A DNA stretch of 53,060 nucleotides, from NCBI GenBank assembly GCA_000697335.1, contig JNEM01011801.1, positions 1-53,060 of the forward strand. Direction: 5' to 3'. The notes below the pieces were generated by a model that saw nothing but the letters and a program-made list of their open reading frames with translations, made no database searches and had not been told where the DNA came from. Position numbers and translations under genes: made by a program. Below, piece after piece: positions 21,304 through 33,850 of the stretch (positions are counted from its first letter, which is position 1; the number at the start of each line of letters is the position of its first letter). The DNA is from Conidiobolus incongruus B7586. Its lineage: Eukaryota > Entomophthoromycota > Entomophthoromycetes > Entomophthorales > Conidiobolaceae.

Positions 21304-22352
21304 ATGTTGTCAAAATTAATCAATAATATTTATAACCATTTTATACCTTTAAATATTGAGCGTAAAGACTTGTCGAATAAAGTCGCTTTGGTTACTGGTG
21401 GGAACGATGGTAAGAAAAGAAATATAGCTTCATTCATTTCAAGCTATTAAATTTTGATAACTCTAGGGGTTGGATTCCAAATAGCCTACCACTTAGCAAC
21501 AATGGGCAGCACTGTCATTATAGCAAGTCGAAATGTTGAAAAATCCGACAAAGCTGTCCAACTCTTGAAACACATGTCCGGTAATCGTGAAATCTTTGCC
21601 GAGCAATTGAATTTGGCGAGTTTGCAAAGTGTCATTGATTTCTCTGAGACGATCCTTGAAAAGTATCCCAGAATTGATATCTTAGTGAACAATGCGGGGA
21701 TCTTGCCCTGGAGCTATGATGTGACTGAGGATGGTTACGAGCGATGCACTCAGATCAATTATTTGGCCCCATTTATTCTGACTTTGAAGATTTTGCCATC
21801 CATTAAGAGAGCTCCTGTGGGTAGGATCGTGTTTGTTGCAAGTGAATGTAAGTTAATTAGATGTCCATATTGCTTTAAATTGATCTAATTTGTTTTTAAG
21901 TTCACTGTTATAATTACTCCTTGAAATTACCTGATGATCTTCGCCCAAGTTCCAAGGATTTTATGGGTCTTAAAACATACTCCAAGACCAAGCTCATGTT
22001 AATTATGTTCAGTAAAGAGTTAGCAAAACAACTATCATCAACCAATATCATCGTTTCATCCTTGGATCCTGGATTGGTTAAAAGCAGTGTTGCATACCGC
22101 CATCTTCCAAATAACTGGTTCGGAAGCATATTCAATTTTTTTGGATCTCTCGGTATGACACTCTTTGGGAGAAGCGCCAGCCAAGGTGCACTGAATGCTG
22201 TGTACTGCGCAACTTCTGAAAATATCGAATCGGGAGCATATTACCAAAGTTGCAAAATTGGAGATCCTAATCCAATTGCAAAGGATGATGCAATGTGTCA
22301 AAAACTTTGGGAAGAAACACTTCAATTACTTGGAATGGATTTGCATGCATAA
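21304..22352 (+). CDS. Short-chain dehydrogenase/reductase (retinol dehydrogenase/WWOX-like)
   Basis: Three exons (21304-21409, 21467-21847, 21901-22352) with introns of 57 and 53 nt give 312 residues. The Rossmann motif TGGNDGVG (31-38) spans the first splice junction, which confirms that join. ASRN follows strand 2; Arg57 favours NADP(H). NNAG is at 110-113. The catalytic Ser is probably Ser161 (RIVFVASE), with Tyr189 and Lys193 in YSKTK. The PG motif (LDPGLVKSS) follows, as in classical SDRs. Length and motifs fit the retinol-dehydrogenase/WW-domain-oxidoreductase-like group found in fungi as lipid or xenobiotic reductases. The substrate cannot be read from the sequence. Exon 1 may give a short membrane-associating N-terminus. 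The gene looks intact. Confidence 0.88.
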
Positions 22353-23215
22353 TTCTATCTATTAACTAGTTCTATATTAACTGTATTATGGTTATATTTC
22401 TCAGTATCTAATAAAACTTATATATTTTATTTATCAAACTAATTTCTAAAGTGAATTTCATTTTCAAATAATAGTTCAATTCATACAATGGCCCAATATT
22501 AAAAATTTCTTAAAATAAAATTTGAATCAAAACAAGTTTGAAAAGAATTATAATAGCATTAATTGATAATATTCAAATTCGTATATACTAATATTTATAA
22601 AAAATTTTAGTCATCCAATTGACTAATAAATTTATTTGTTTTATGAAATCAAGATAAGAGTTGAAAAATATATATAAGTATATCCATTATCTAACTAAGA
22701 CTACGCATGTTGAAATTAAATATTTCATTGCAAACATGAGCCAGTGTATTTGTATTTCGATTCAAATAAAAATTAACGCTAATAGCGTTTATGTTATGTA
22801 GTTATTGAGTTATATCTTAAAATGTCTTTTCAATGATTCTAAACTATTATTCTTAATATATATATAATCTATATTTTCAACGTTGATCATGTGAAAACTA
22901 AATATTTACAAACATAAATTGAATTGTTTTAAGTAAATTAAAATTTTATTATAATTGATAGAAATTGGCTATCATATTTTCTTAATTTTTGATAAGGTAG
23001 AATAATATTAATAATTATTATTACACAAATGTTTAAAATTTTATAATAATATTGGGTCTTGTAAATTTTATTGCTAATTGTATTTTTAATTTCATTTATA
23101 GTAATTTTATATTATTATTAAGTCTTTCAAATTTATTGAATATTGATTTTACAAGTTATTATTTTTAAAAACATTAGTATTTTATGCATATGTTTTGTTC
23201 TATAATAAGCTTGTA
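22353..23215. other. Intergenic AT-rich stretch
   Basis: I see nothing in it apart from possible poly(A) signals after the dehydrogenase gene (AATAAAAC near 22410). Confidence 0.5.
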
Positions 23216-23227
23216 AATAAAGATCGT

Positions 23228-23546
23228 TGTTAGAAAAGTATTCATAATACAATTTAGTAGCTTATTTATTAATCCTGCGCTTTAAAGTATTGGGATTTTA
23301 TGTCTTAAAGCTGGCTTACTGTTGAGATGTCATAGCAGAATATTCAGAAAAAAGCAACCCACTTCTATCCTGGTCACTTCTAGGTTTAAATTATTGATTA
23401 AGTGAGTGGCATAGGAGTTAGATAATTTCTAATAAAAGGAGCTAAAAAACATCCTTTGTTTATAAACTAACAAAACCACTAAAAATGAGAAAAAGTAAAG
23501 ACTAAACTATCAGATCAAAATAGGCAGGTATTTTTGAAATAGCACA
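23228..23546 (+). mobile_element. LTR-like dispersed repeat R1, copy 2
   Basis: It starts TGTTAGAAAAGTATTC and ends near GAAATAGCACA. Matching blocks with copy 1 include the GTAAATAAAG flank, CTGTTGAGA, CATAGCAGAATAT and GGTTTAAAT. Its 3' third is more diverged and longer than in the other two copies. Class is as for copy 1. Confidence 0.45.
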
Positions 23547-23809
23547 CTTAGTATTATATATAATGATTTAAATTACTAATTACCATATTTTAATTGATAT
23601 AATTTGCTTTTATTATCAATTAATTTGACTATAATTAATAATAAAAAATTAATACTTTTAAGCTAAATAATGTTTAAAGCTGAATAATAAATAAATAAAA
23701 ATAAATTCATAAAAAATATAATATTTATAACTATTAATTAATATATTTGTTTCATTATAATAAAATATTAATTATGTATTCTTAAAATTAATTACCTTTA
23801 GATTTGAAA

Positions 23810-24985
23810 AAATCAAAATTTTTTAATTTTTGATTGTTTTAAATATTTTAATAATTTTAAATAATAAAATATATACATAATCAATAAGAAAATAAATAGT
23901 TTTAATTTTTATATATAAAGGCTTTTTTGATGAAAAAATTTTATTAAAATTTATTATTTAATTTAATTATACTTAGACTAAATAATAATTATCAAAAATT
24001 TTATTTTAGTATTAATAAAATTTAACCATAAACCCTTTAAAATTATTTAAAATTTCCAAGTTATTTTTAATAATAAAAAATAATTTAAATTTACTATTGA
24101 TTACTAGGTAAATTATTTTTAAGTAAAAACAAAAGGTATTTAAAACTTAATAAAATTTAAAAAACTAATTTCAACTATCACCTATTTAATTATTAGTAGA
24201 GTTAAAAAATATATTAAAAGATATCTTTCTATTTCAACTAAAAAATCATTAAAATACTTTAATATTAGCTATATAAATATTCTATATATAAAGTTTAGAT
24301 TTAAATTAACTAGTAAAAATATAAAGTGAGTAAATTATAATTTAACTAAAGCTTCAAAAAATAGTAGTAGCTGTTATTAAACTAAACTTATTAAAATATA
24401 ACTAAAGAATAAAACTTCTATAATATATTATTATAATAGATAAATTTCAAGTCCCTTTATATATTTTTTATTAAAATATGAATTAAAAAATTAAATTAAA
24501 TTAAATTAATCTTATCTATAAATTTTTTTAAATAAGAAAATTATTGATATATTATGGTTATTATTGAAATAAACTATAATATTATATATTACCCTTATTT
24601 AATTTTTAAAGGAAAATTAATTAATAATAAATTTTATATTAATTTTTTCAAATAAAATAATATCTAATTAATATTTTTAAGATAATTTAAAAAATAATAT
24701 TATTTTATATATTAATTATAAAATATATAAATTTAACATTGTAAAATATTTTTTAATTAAAAATAAATAGAAAAAAAATACCATTTCTAATATATTTTTT
24801 AGATTATAGCTTATATGATTATAATAGTTTTAAGTAAATAAAAAACTAGCTTAGAAAAAAGAAAATTTCTATAGGAAAATTCAATTAGTATGTAAAATAT
24901 TAAATTTTTATCTTTAGCAAACTTTTAACACTTAAAAAGCATTATATTTATTATAAATACAGTAAAAAGTTATTAATAATAATAA
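23810..24985 (+). repeat. AT-rich dispersed element R3, copy 1 (one arm only)
   Basis: This aligns over its length with 51.7-52.9 kb in the same orientation. Landmarks are CCATAAACCCTTTAAAATTA near 24030 and a right arm at about 24540-24985. That right arm is the reverse complement of the left arm of the copy at 51.2 kb. No left arm is recognisable here, so the copy is truncated or the arm has decayed. It has no open reading frames. Confidence 0.6.
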
Positions 24986-25849
24986 AAAAGAATTAATGTT
25001 ATATTATATATTATTTTTTTTCAATCACAGAAAATTCCCATTATTTAAATTAAAGAATAATATTAACCATTTTATTTTAAATTATAAATTATTAATTGAT
25101 CTATAAATTATACTAAATAAAACAATAATATCATAAATATTCAGATAAAAGTAAATATGATTGAATGTTATCTAATATTATCTGATATTATTGTTTATTG
25201 AAAAAACTTAACAAATACTAGTTTAATAATGTTTTAAAATAAATAATTTGTAAAATCTACATAATATATATTAAAATTGATCGAATATATTATTAAATAA
25301 TTAATGATATACATTTATTTTAATAAGTAAATTTAATATATAAATGATATATATTTTATATAATGATATGATTATTAGATTATTTTATATAATTAATAGG
25401 AATTTATAATATATTAATCATCATTATTCAAAAAGTAAAAATTTGTTATCAAGTTAATATTTGTAAAATATGAATATCATAAATATTTTCATAAAATACC
25501 TATTAATATATAAACAATATATAATATAATATAATATGTTTATTATTATGATTCCAAAATGATTATTTTTTAGAGTATTTATTTAAGATCAATAGAAATT
25601 AATATTAAATATATTGTATTATTTTTTTATGAATTCATTTAACTATGTACGAGATCAAGGGCTATATAAATTTAATACTGGTATTATTAATTTATGATCT
25701 ATCAATTTATTCATATATTGATAACATTGAAGTATTTATTAAAAAAATATTTAATTTATAAATATTAATTAATTGAGGTTCGGAAAAACTATTGATATGC
25801 AATATATAGGATGTGATATCTACTATTGATGTTTGGGATTTAATATGAG
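24986..25849. other. Intergenic very AT-rich stretch
   Basis: I see nothing in it. Confidence 0.5.
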
Positions 25850-26356
25850 TCAGTAAGTATCATTAGCATGGTCGTAATCATTATCATGGTAGTGAGCGCT
25901 ATTGTTGTGATTATGGTGGTTGCCGTTGTAATAATCATTATGATGGTCATCATAATAATCATTGTAATGGTCATTGCGGTGGTGGTCGTTATAGTTGACA
26001 TTGTAATGATCGTTATAGTGGTCATTATAATGGCTATTGTAATGGTCATTATAGTGGTTATTATAGTGATCATCATGGTATTCTCCATGGAACCTATTGT
26101 GATGGCCAACCTTATATCCATTATAATGGTCATTATAATAGTCATTGTCATAATCATCATGGTATCCATTATGAAGACCGTGACGAGGATAACCCATTCC
26201 AAATCCATAATTCTTCAATAGCTGGTGTTTAACAAGATTCCTACCATGCCTATGGTCATATCCCCGGTTATAGTCACTGTAAGCATAATCTTTACCAGGT
26301 AATGGCGATCCTACAACAGAAGTAATGATAAAGATAAGAGTTTTCAAAGCGAGCAT
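25850..26356 (-). CDS. Secreted Asn/His/Tyr/Asp repeat protein, family A (long member)
   Basis: This is an intronless 168-residue protein, the longest of family A. The signal peptide MLALKTLIFIITSVVGS is followed by PLPGKDYAYSDYNRGY. A basic block, GRNLVKHQLLKNYGFGMGYP with RHGLHNGY after it, matches the gene at 4983 (KNLYRHQLLRHYNYD...YPRHRLHNGHY). These two and the pseudogene at 3247 therefore form a subgroup. From about residue 68 it is repeated (D/N)HYN units such as NDHYNSHYNDHYNDHYN, ending DHANDTY. It contains more than twenty His. No Cys or RR is present. It lies alone on the minus strand between repeats, far from its relatives, with a family-type promoter. Confidence 0.8.
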   Translation of the reverse strand: MLALKTLIFIITSVVGSPLPGKDYAYSDYNRGYDHRHGRNLVKHQLLKNYGFGMGYPRHGLHNGYHDDYDNDYYNDHYNGYKVGHHNRFHGEYHDDHYNNHYNDHYNSHYNDHYNDHYNVNYNDHHRNDHYNDYYDDHHNDYYNGNHHNHNNSAHYHDNDYDHANDTY

Positions 26357-26428
26357 TTTAAATAATATAGATTAGTTTATATTTTATTAATTACTAAATT
26401 GATACCTAATAGCAAATTATTAATCATC

Positions 26429-26641
26429 CTTATATATAAATTTCAGGCAAATATTAAGATTTTAAAATATGGAAAAATTCTTAGAAAATATCATAGTCAA
26501 AGAAATTTATGGATCATCATTTGTCAAGTTATCAACCGAAAATCAAATTTTTAGGAGCGAATTTTCATTGAATTAACGTATTGAATGATATTGATTGAAT
26601 TAGAGTGAAATTTTCTCCAAATTCTAGTACTCCTGATAGTT
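26429..26641 (-). promoter_or_regulatory. Family-A promoter on minus strand
   Basis: Read on the minus strand, ACTATCAGGAG and AATTTGGAGAAAATTTCAC lie at 26607-26641. A TATA box (TTTATATATAAGG) at about 26429-26440 is about 75-80 bp before the ATG. Block order and spacing match the promoters at 4683 and 5941. Confidence 0.6.
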
Positions 26642-27214
26642 CAATTTGAGTAGATTAAAATGTTAATTCATTGTTAAAGTCAATCAATTAATTGAAATAG
26701 TAAATTGATGAATAACTAATTGAAAATAATACAGTTGATTTTTTAGAGCATTTAAATCAATTTGAATTAATAATTTATAATTATAAATATCCAATTTTCC
26801 TTTGAACTACTATAATACAATTTCAGTTACAATCAATGATAAATAGAATTTAATATCATTAATTTTTTGATATTAACTTGGTATATGAAATATATTTATA
26901 GATAATTCTCTACTGGAATTCACTTATTATAGTATCAATGTTTATTATAATATTTTATGATTTATTTGATTTAATTATAGACTATATTGCAAAAATATCA
27001 ATTAAATAATATTTGTCATATGGTGTCAAATTATCATATTAATGAATTTGATAATAATTGATACCAAATATATAGTAAATTAAATTTACTACACTTGATT
27101 TATAAATGTATCAAATAAAAATAATGATAATTAATATATATTCAATATATTATCATTGGAAATAACATATCAAATAAATTTGTTTATGTACATCTTGATA
27201 ATATATATTACTTT
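26642..27214. other. Intergenic AT-rich stretch
   Basis: I see nothing in it. Confidence 0.5.
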
Positions 27215-27625
27215 GACAACTGGAAATGTGGAAGGAAATAGGCTTATAATGCTTAAACAGAGAATTAGCAGCTGTAAACAAGTGCTTAACACAAAGTTAT
27301 TCGAAATTAATGATTTTCACCAAATAAGGAGAAAATAATTTACTTTAAATTGGGCTTTTCGAATAAGGTAAATATCTCATGCTGGCCACAGTTCAATACT
27401 TTTTGGGAGTGTTAAGAGTAGACTTAAAGTCAATATACTTTTTGAATGAAGATAATTAGATGATAATCCTATTTTAAATACTACTATTGACTTTTATGGA
27501 TAAGACCAAGTCTCTCAGAAAATGCCAGAAGCAACCAGTTTATAAAGGGGTGACTCCCAAAGTGACTTCTCAAATCAGTGTGGTAATTGTAGTTCTTTGA
27601 GTGATTAACAAGAGTATTCCCTATT
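27215..27625 (+). repeat. Dispersed repeat R2, copy B
   Basis: This aligns with the reverse complement of 3455-3880 from GGAAATGTGGAAGG to GAGTGATTAACAAGAG. Where copy A has C or G, this copy often has T or A, so it has drifted toward AT. One frame keeps a peptide similar to copy A (GNRLIMLKQRISSCKQV, then HQIRRK). Its class is unknown. Confidence 0.6.
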
Positions 27626-28334
27626 AACTTTATCATAATAATAGTTTTATTCTTTAGATTTGATTTAATACAAATGAATCATGGAATTTTAAATCCAAAT
27701 TGTAAATTGATCATTGAAAAGATTAGTGAAGTATTAGTCAAGTAAATATCAATAAACGCTAAATTATAAAAATCAATCAAAATCTTTTTAGTAGTATTAA
27801 ATAATTTCTTTTTCTTTATATATATAATACTTTAATATTAATGAATAATGAAATTTTTTGTAATAAAGGATATTTAATGAAAAACAATTAAAATCAATTG
27901 ATTGATTCAAAGGATGTCAAAGATTAAAAATTTTGTCAATTAAAATTTATTAATCAATATAAAATTGACGTATAAGTTTTAAAGATTATTAAAAAATAAT
28001 TCAATGGAAAGATGAATTTTGATTTTGAACAATATTAGTGCAATAAATTAATCGAATATTATATTATATAATCAGAAATTGAATCAATTGTTTGATATGA
28101 TTTGAAATATAGGTTTTTATTCGTTATATAAATTATAAAATTTGACTGGTCACTTCAATCAAAAAAGAGTACTTGATATTAGTACAATGGTAAGAATCAT
28201 ATATTTCAGAATTTTAATAAATTTTACATCCCATAATTAAAACCCCCCACCTTTTAAATAATAAATATATACTGACAATGGTGACATATACGAAATTGGA
28301 CAAACCTCAAAATCTTAATAATACTTAATAACCA
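27626..28334. other. Intergenic region upstream of NDC80
   Basis: AT-rich; presumably holds the NDC80 promoter. No gene is seen. Confidence 0.5.
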
Positions 28335-30379
28335 ATGAATCGACAACCTCACAAATCACCAGACACTGGCTTAAATAGAAGAATAAGTATCAACAGTCTG
28401 GGAAGTAGACCAAACTCTCAGATTGGTTATAGAAGTAATGATATCAATGATTTAATATTTAATTAGAATTTAATTGTTTAAAATAGGTAGATTAACAGAA
28501 GTGAATAACTTTAGAAAGTTTAGTGTATTAGCCCAAAGGTATTTCTCCAATACAAAAATTGAACGAAAGTTAATTAATTCTAAATTAGTAAGAGACAATC
28601 TACTATCAATGACATAACCATTACTTCGATAGAGACTGAGAGTTTAAAAGACACGAGACCACTAAATCGTAAATCCTATCAAACGCAGTGTATAGGAGAA
28701 TTGATATCATATTTGAAGAGTCAAAACTATATGGTAGACATTCAAAGGAAAGATTTGAATCCTGCTAGTAATAAAGACTTTCAAGATATTTTCAAGTTTT
28801 TATATTCGAAGATTGATAATCAGTACGTATTCAGGAGGAGATTTGAAGAAGAGGTACCGATTTTGCTGAATCAATTGATGTATCCAGGTGCAAGTGCAAT
28901 TAATAAGAGTCACTTGTCTACTGTTGGCACTCAGCACAAATGGCCGACCCTCTTGGGTGTTTTGCACTGGCTCATGCGATTGGCCCAAAGTCTCGAAGCG
29001 ATTGAAGTGTCCAAAGAAACTGAAAATACTGTGACATACGACGATCCCGCATTTAACGACATTGCTTATTGTCAATACGCTCAGCACCGATTCAGCAGCA
29101 CGCTTCAAGGCGTGGATGAAGCCGAAGCTATCGAAAATGCCGAAACTGTCTTGCATAACCTTTTGGATCAAAAATTCGATATTTACGATCAAGAGAATCA
29201 ACAATTGGAAGCGGAAATTGAAGACTTGACTAATCAACTCAACGATGAGAAGGCTAAACCCAATTTGAGGAGCTGTTTGGATCAGTTGAAAACCGAAAGG
29301 GACCGCAGTGAACAATTCAAAAACTACTTAATCAAGAATACAGAGTATAAGCAGCGATACTTACAAGATGAGAAGGATAGGAATATCGAGTACGACAAGT
29401 TAGAGGCGGATATTGCGGATCTGAAGGATCAAGTGGCACATTTGGAGCATACTATTGAGAATCAGGAGCTTTCTCAAGCTGAAATTCAGCATTTGATCAA
29501 TGAGAGAATTAATCTGTTAACTGAGTTGGAAACCCTCAAAATGACTGAAAGAACCCTAGAAGCTGAAATTGAACAGTTGGAGGAGGAGAGAAAGATCAAG
29601 GCTAATGACATCGTTGTCGAATTGAAGCGATACAATCAATTGCTAGTAGACTGCGGTCTAGTTGACGATCAAGACGAACCCATTCAGGTTACACTCGACG
29701 TGAATGCCGAACAACGTGCAAATATGCTCAACTACGAACCTATTAGGGATCTCGAGCCCAAGCTTCATCAATTAATAGAGTCCTACAACCAACGCCAAGT
29801 AGAAACAAAAACACGATCCGTAGAAATTCAGACTGAGATCCAAGCGATGCAGATGGAGTTAGAGGATTTGGAATTCCGCAAGGAGCAAGCGAAGCGCGAG
29901 CTCAAGCAGAAGGAAGATGAGTACAAGGATGAGAAGGAACGTCACGAGAATCAGATGAAGAGTTTGCAGGATCAAATCAATGCAATTCACTTGAAAATGA
30001 AGCAACTTCAGCCTAAGACTAAGGCAGATGTTTTGAGCGCTCAGGGCGAGTTGAATAAGATTAAAAATGAGTAAGTTTTTGCAATTTGTATAAACTAATA
30101 ATGAATTAACCATTTCTCCCCTATAGTGTCGCCAAGCTCCAACGAGAACTGGACTTCCGTCTAACTCACCTCACGAATCAATTCAAGTCGGCGAACGAGC
30201 AGATTCGGTCCCAGAACGACAAGATCAAGCAGAATTTATTGGCTTACAAAACTGCAGTGTCGGAGGAGTGGGAGTACACGAGTCGCCAGGCTGAACGCAT
30301 CAATCAAACCGACGCATTCGAGGATGTCCCCCTCATTACACCGTACAAGAAGAGGAAAATCGAATTGGAATTATCTTAA
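28335..30379 (+). CDS. NDC80: Kinetochore protein NDC80
   Basis: Four exons (28335-28434, 28487-28538, 28589-30070, 30127-30379) with GT-AG introns of 50-56 nt give 628 residues, near human (642) and yeast (691) NDC80. Residues 1-73 are a basic, Ser/Thr-rich tail with RRIS and KRQS sites of the Aurora B type. Residues 74-190 are the calponin-homology domain, with RPLNRKSYQTQCIGELISYL at its start and HKWPTLLGVLHWLMRLAQSL (168-187) near its end. From about 230 to the end it is coiled coil. A break at about 400-455 (CGLVDDQDEPIQVTLDVN, then NYEPIRDLEPK) corresponds to the NDC80 loop. The protein pairs with NUF2 to bind microtubules at the kinetochore. The first two small exons are inferred from frame and splice sites. 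Confidence 0.93.
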
Positions 30380-30764
30380 TATCTGCTTGGATTTAATATT
30401 GAATTAACATGAGTTTTTATTTCACCTCCGAGTCGATTACAATTTTTTATAAAAATAAATTTGCTCATTAGTTATTTAGTAATAAATGTTATTACCAATT
30501 ATTAGATTAGATTAATTTTAAAAAATTATTAATTTTGGGATTGTTTTTTTGGAGAAAATATAAAATCATAATAATAATTAATTTAATTATCCCAATATCA
30601 ATAAGCTATCAATGATATTTTAATAATTAAAGTATATAATTTCAGCATAAAACTATAATGAAATAAAATAAAAAATATTAGTACAAAAATTAAATAATCA
30701 CACAATTTTAAAATTAATAATAAATATATATCATTAATATATGGAATATAAATTAATACTCTAT

Positions 30765-31960
30765 TTTATTTTTAAAAACTCTTTATTATACTTTTCACAA
30801 GCTTTTAACACTTAAAAACAATATTTTTATTAAAGATTAAAATTTGATATTTTAAAAACTAATTTTTTTATTGGGTATTAATTTTCCTGTAAATTTATTT
30901 TTTAATTCTTTATAACAATTATAATCATATAGGTTATAATCTAATGAATATACTAGATATATTAATTTTAATTTTAATTTTTTTATACAAAATCTTTTAT
31001 GGTTTTAGCTTTATATATTTTAAAATTATTATATAAAATAATAAATAGTTTTAATTTATAATAAGGATATTAATTATATATCATTTTTTTAAAAAATAAT
31101 ATAATATTTACTCTTAATTAATTTACTTTTAAACTTAAATAAGAACAATATATATTATTATAATCTATTATTATAATTAATATTTATATAATAATAAAAT
31201 ATTTGATTATTAGAATTTATAAAGGGGATTATTTGAATTTAATATTTTTTTTGTTTTTAACTAAAGAACTATATATAAAATTTAAGATTTATTAATTATT
31301 ATAATTTAATATAAAACTTTTGTTTTTGGTTATATCTTATTTAATTTAGTTTTTTTCTAAGCTTTTGCTAAATAATATGGTATTTAATTTATATTTTTAT
31401 CAATTTTACTAAGTTCAAATTTTAAAATAAATATTATATTTTTATAGCTAATATTATATTACTTTAATAATCCTTTAATTATAATAATAAGGTATTATTG
31501 AATATATCTTAAAATTTTATTAATAAATAAATTATATTAATAATAATGATTAATATCATAAATTATGGAATTTTTAAATAAAATCCTTGTTAATTTTAAT
31601 ACAATAAACCTAATAATAAAAAATTATTTTAGATAAAATAATAATTTATAGGTTATTTACAATTGTCAAATAATTTTAAGAGTTTATGATTAAACTTAAT
31701 TATATCAATATAATATATTTTTAATAATCATTAGTTAATTAAATTATAATGAAATTTAAATTTAAATTTTTAAATCAAAATATTTTAATGAAAAATAATA
31801 ATATATGGATATATATATAATATAAAGATATATCGTTATCTATTTATTTTGTATATCGTTATTCTTTTAAAGGCTATAATAATATGAAAAATAAGAAATT
31901 AAAAGATTTAAAATTTCTTTTTGTTTATAATAATAACCCTAGTGAAATTGGAATTTAATA
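30765..31960 (-). repeat. AT-rich dispersed element R3, copy 2 (reverse orientation, one arm only)
   Basis: The left part (30780-31260) matches the left arm at 51.24-51.72 kb. About 31660-31900 matches the reverse complement of the R3 middle (TTTAAGAGTTTATGATTAAA against TTTAATCATAAACCCTTTAAA-type sequence). The second arm is not recognisable, as in copy 1. It has no open reading frames. Confidence 0.55.
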
Positions 31961-33850
31961 AAATCAAAAATAATTATATAAATAAATAATTAATAATTTT
32001 ACCAAGGATCAAATCTAAAATCTCTTGATATATATCCAAGCACTTTATTCATTTAGCCATAGAGTCTTACTCTTTATAATACTCAAGAATAATTTTTAAA
32101 AATATTTTAAATTACTTAATAAAGTTGGAATTTTCTGAACCATATAAAATATGAAAATTGGCTATATAGATTTTAGTTTAGTTTTTATAAATTAATTAAT
32201 TTTCAATGATTTACCAATCTTGATTGAAATGTCGTTTTATTTTAAAATATTCAATTATCAGTATTATTACAGATAGTTATTTATTTAATCACTGTAAATA
32301 AAATTATTATTAATATTCAAATTAATATCCTGAAATCTTATTTCAAAAAAGATTTTTCTATTGATAATAATGGTAGTCTCATTGGTAAGATAATGAAAGA
32401 TAATTTTCAATTAAATATTGGCTTTGAACTATATTTCAAAGGTTAGTCATATCTCAAAAATATATAAAGATTTTTAATCAATATCAAGGAGTATATTTAA
32501 TAAATTTTATGTAAGCACTTGATAATTTCCTAATTATTTATAAAAAACTATTAAAAAAGATGATAAATATAATAATAATACACAAAAACAATGATTATGA
32601 TAATACAAGATTGTTACTTATGATAAATCATAGGTATTATATTTATTTTATTTTATCAACAAAATATAGATTAAATATAACCAATTTGTACAAATTTTTT
32701 CTATATTTAAACAATTATAAAAATAGAAGTATAATTTGAATTATAGCTATATTTTATTCAAATAGTAACAAATATAGAGAATAGACATAAATAAAATATT
32801 ATTTACAATATATATCAAGGATAATATAAGCAAATGGCGTTTATTTTACCTTATTCAAAGGTTTAATTTTGTATATAATATCAAATTCCTTTCACAAAAC
32901 TTGTCAAAGACTATTAAATCATAGCCATGGATGGGCTTTACAACCATATCCACAACACTTTTCATATATAAGTCCTTGGGAATTCCAGAATTTTATACTA
33001 TTAGAGAGCCTTATTTGGAAAAACAAATTATTTCTTAATAATATTAATACAAAATTTAATATGGCGATTAAATTTCATATAAAGCACACAAATTACATTA
33101 GGGTTAAATAAGTTTTAAAAGTTTGGAAACATACTATGTCAAATAAACAAAATTTATAGTATATTTATATAAAGATAATTTTATTAAACTTTATTAAATA
33201 AAATTCAAACATAATTGTTAATATTATTTTCAAAAATTTATAACACAATTTAATAATGAAATTCAAAAACAAAAATAATTCAATTTTTAATCAAATTATA
33301 TATTAACATTCTTTTATTTTATTATTAAAATTTTTATCTTGCAATTTTCAATATTTTATTTTTAATTATTTTTAATTAATCGATTATTTATATATCATCA
33401 TTATTAAATGATAATATTTAAATTAAAATATTTAAAAAATAATCTTTAATATATTGAATTTTAATTAAATGAATATTATAACAAATTACCAATTATGTTA
33501 GTTCGATCATTCGGTTAAAATGTTAAGACATATATTTCTAATTTTACAATATCAAATATATTGGACAGTTTATAATCATTAAAGAAATAAAAATTTAATT
33601 ACATTATATTTTTTAGAAATAAATATCAGAATTTAAATCAAAAATGATTAAATATATCCTATTTGATAAAATAATGTTGGAATCATACAAATTGTATGGC
33701 TGTAAAAGAAATATATAGAACTCATCTTACATATTAATTGACAATTGGCTTTTCAGTTCAAATTAATAATTAGAAATTAATACAAATTGTTATGTAGTTA
33801 GAGAATTTATAAGAATTTGAATAATAAAAAAGATAATTATAAAAACCAAT
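31961..33850. other. Long AT-rich gene desert
   Basis: I see no supported gene. At 32835-33110 a patch with higher G+C carries a short open frame without recognisable homology. Confidence 0.5.

Noticed and set aside
32869-33111. 80-codon open frame in the desert after R3 copy 2
   Set aside because: It has no ATG at the proposed start, no recognisable homology, no introns and no promoter. It could be a remnant, but nothing supports a gene.
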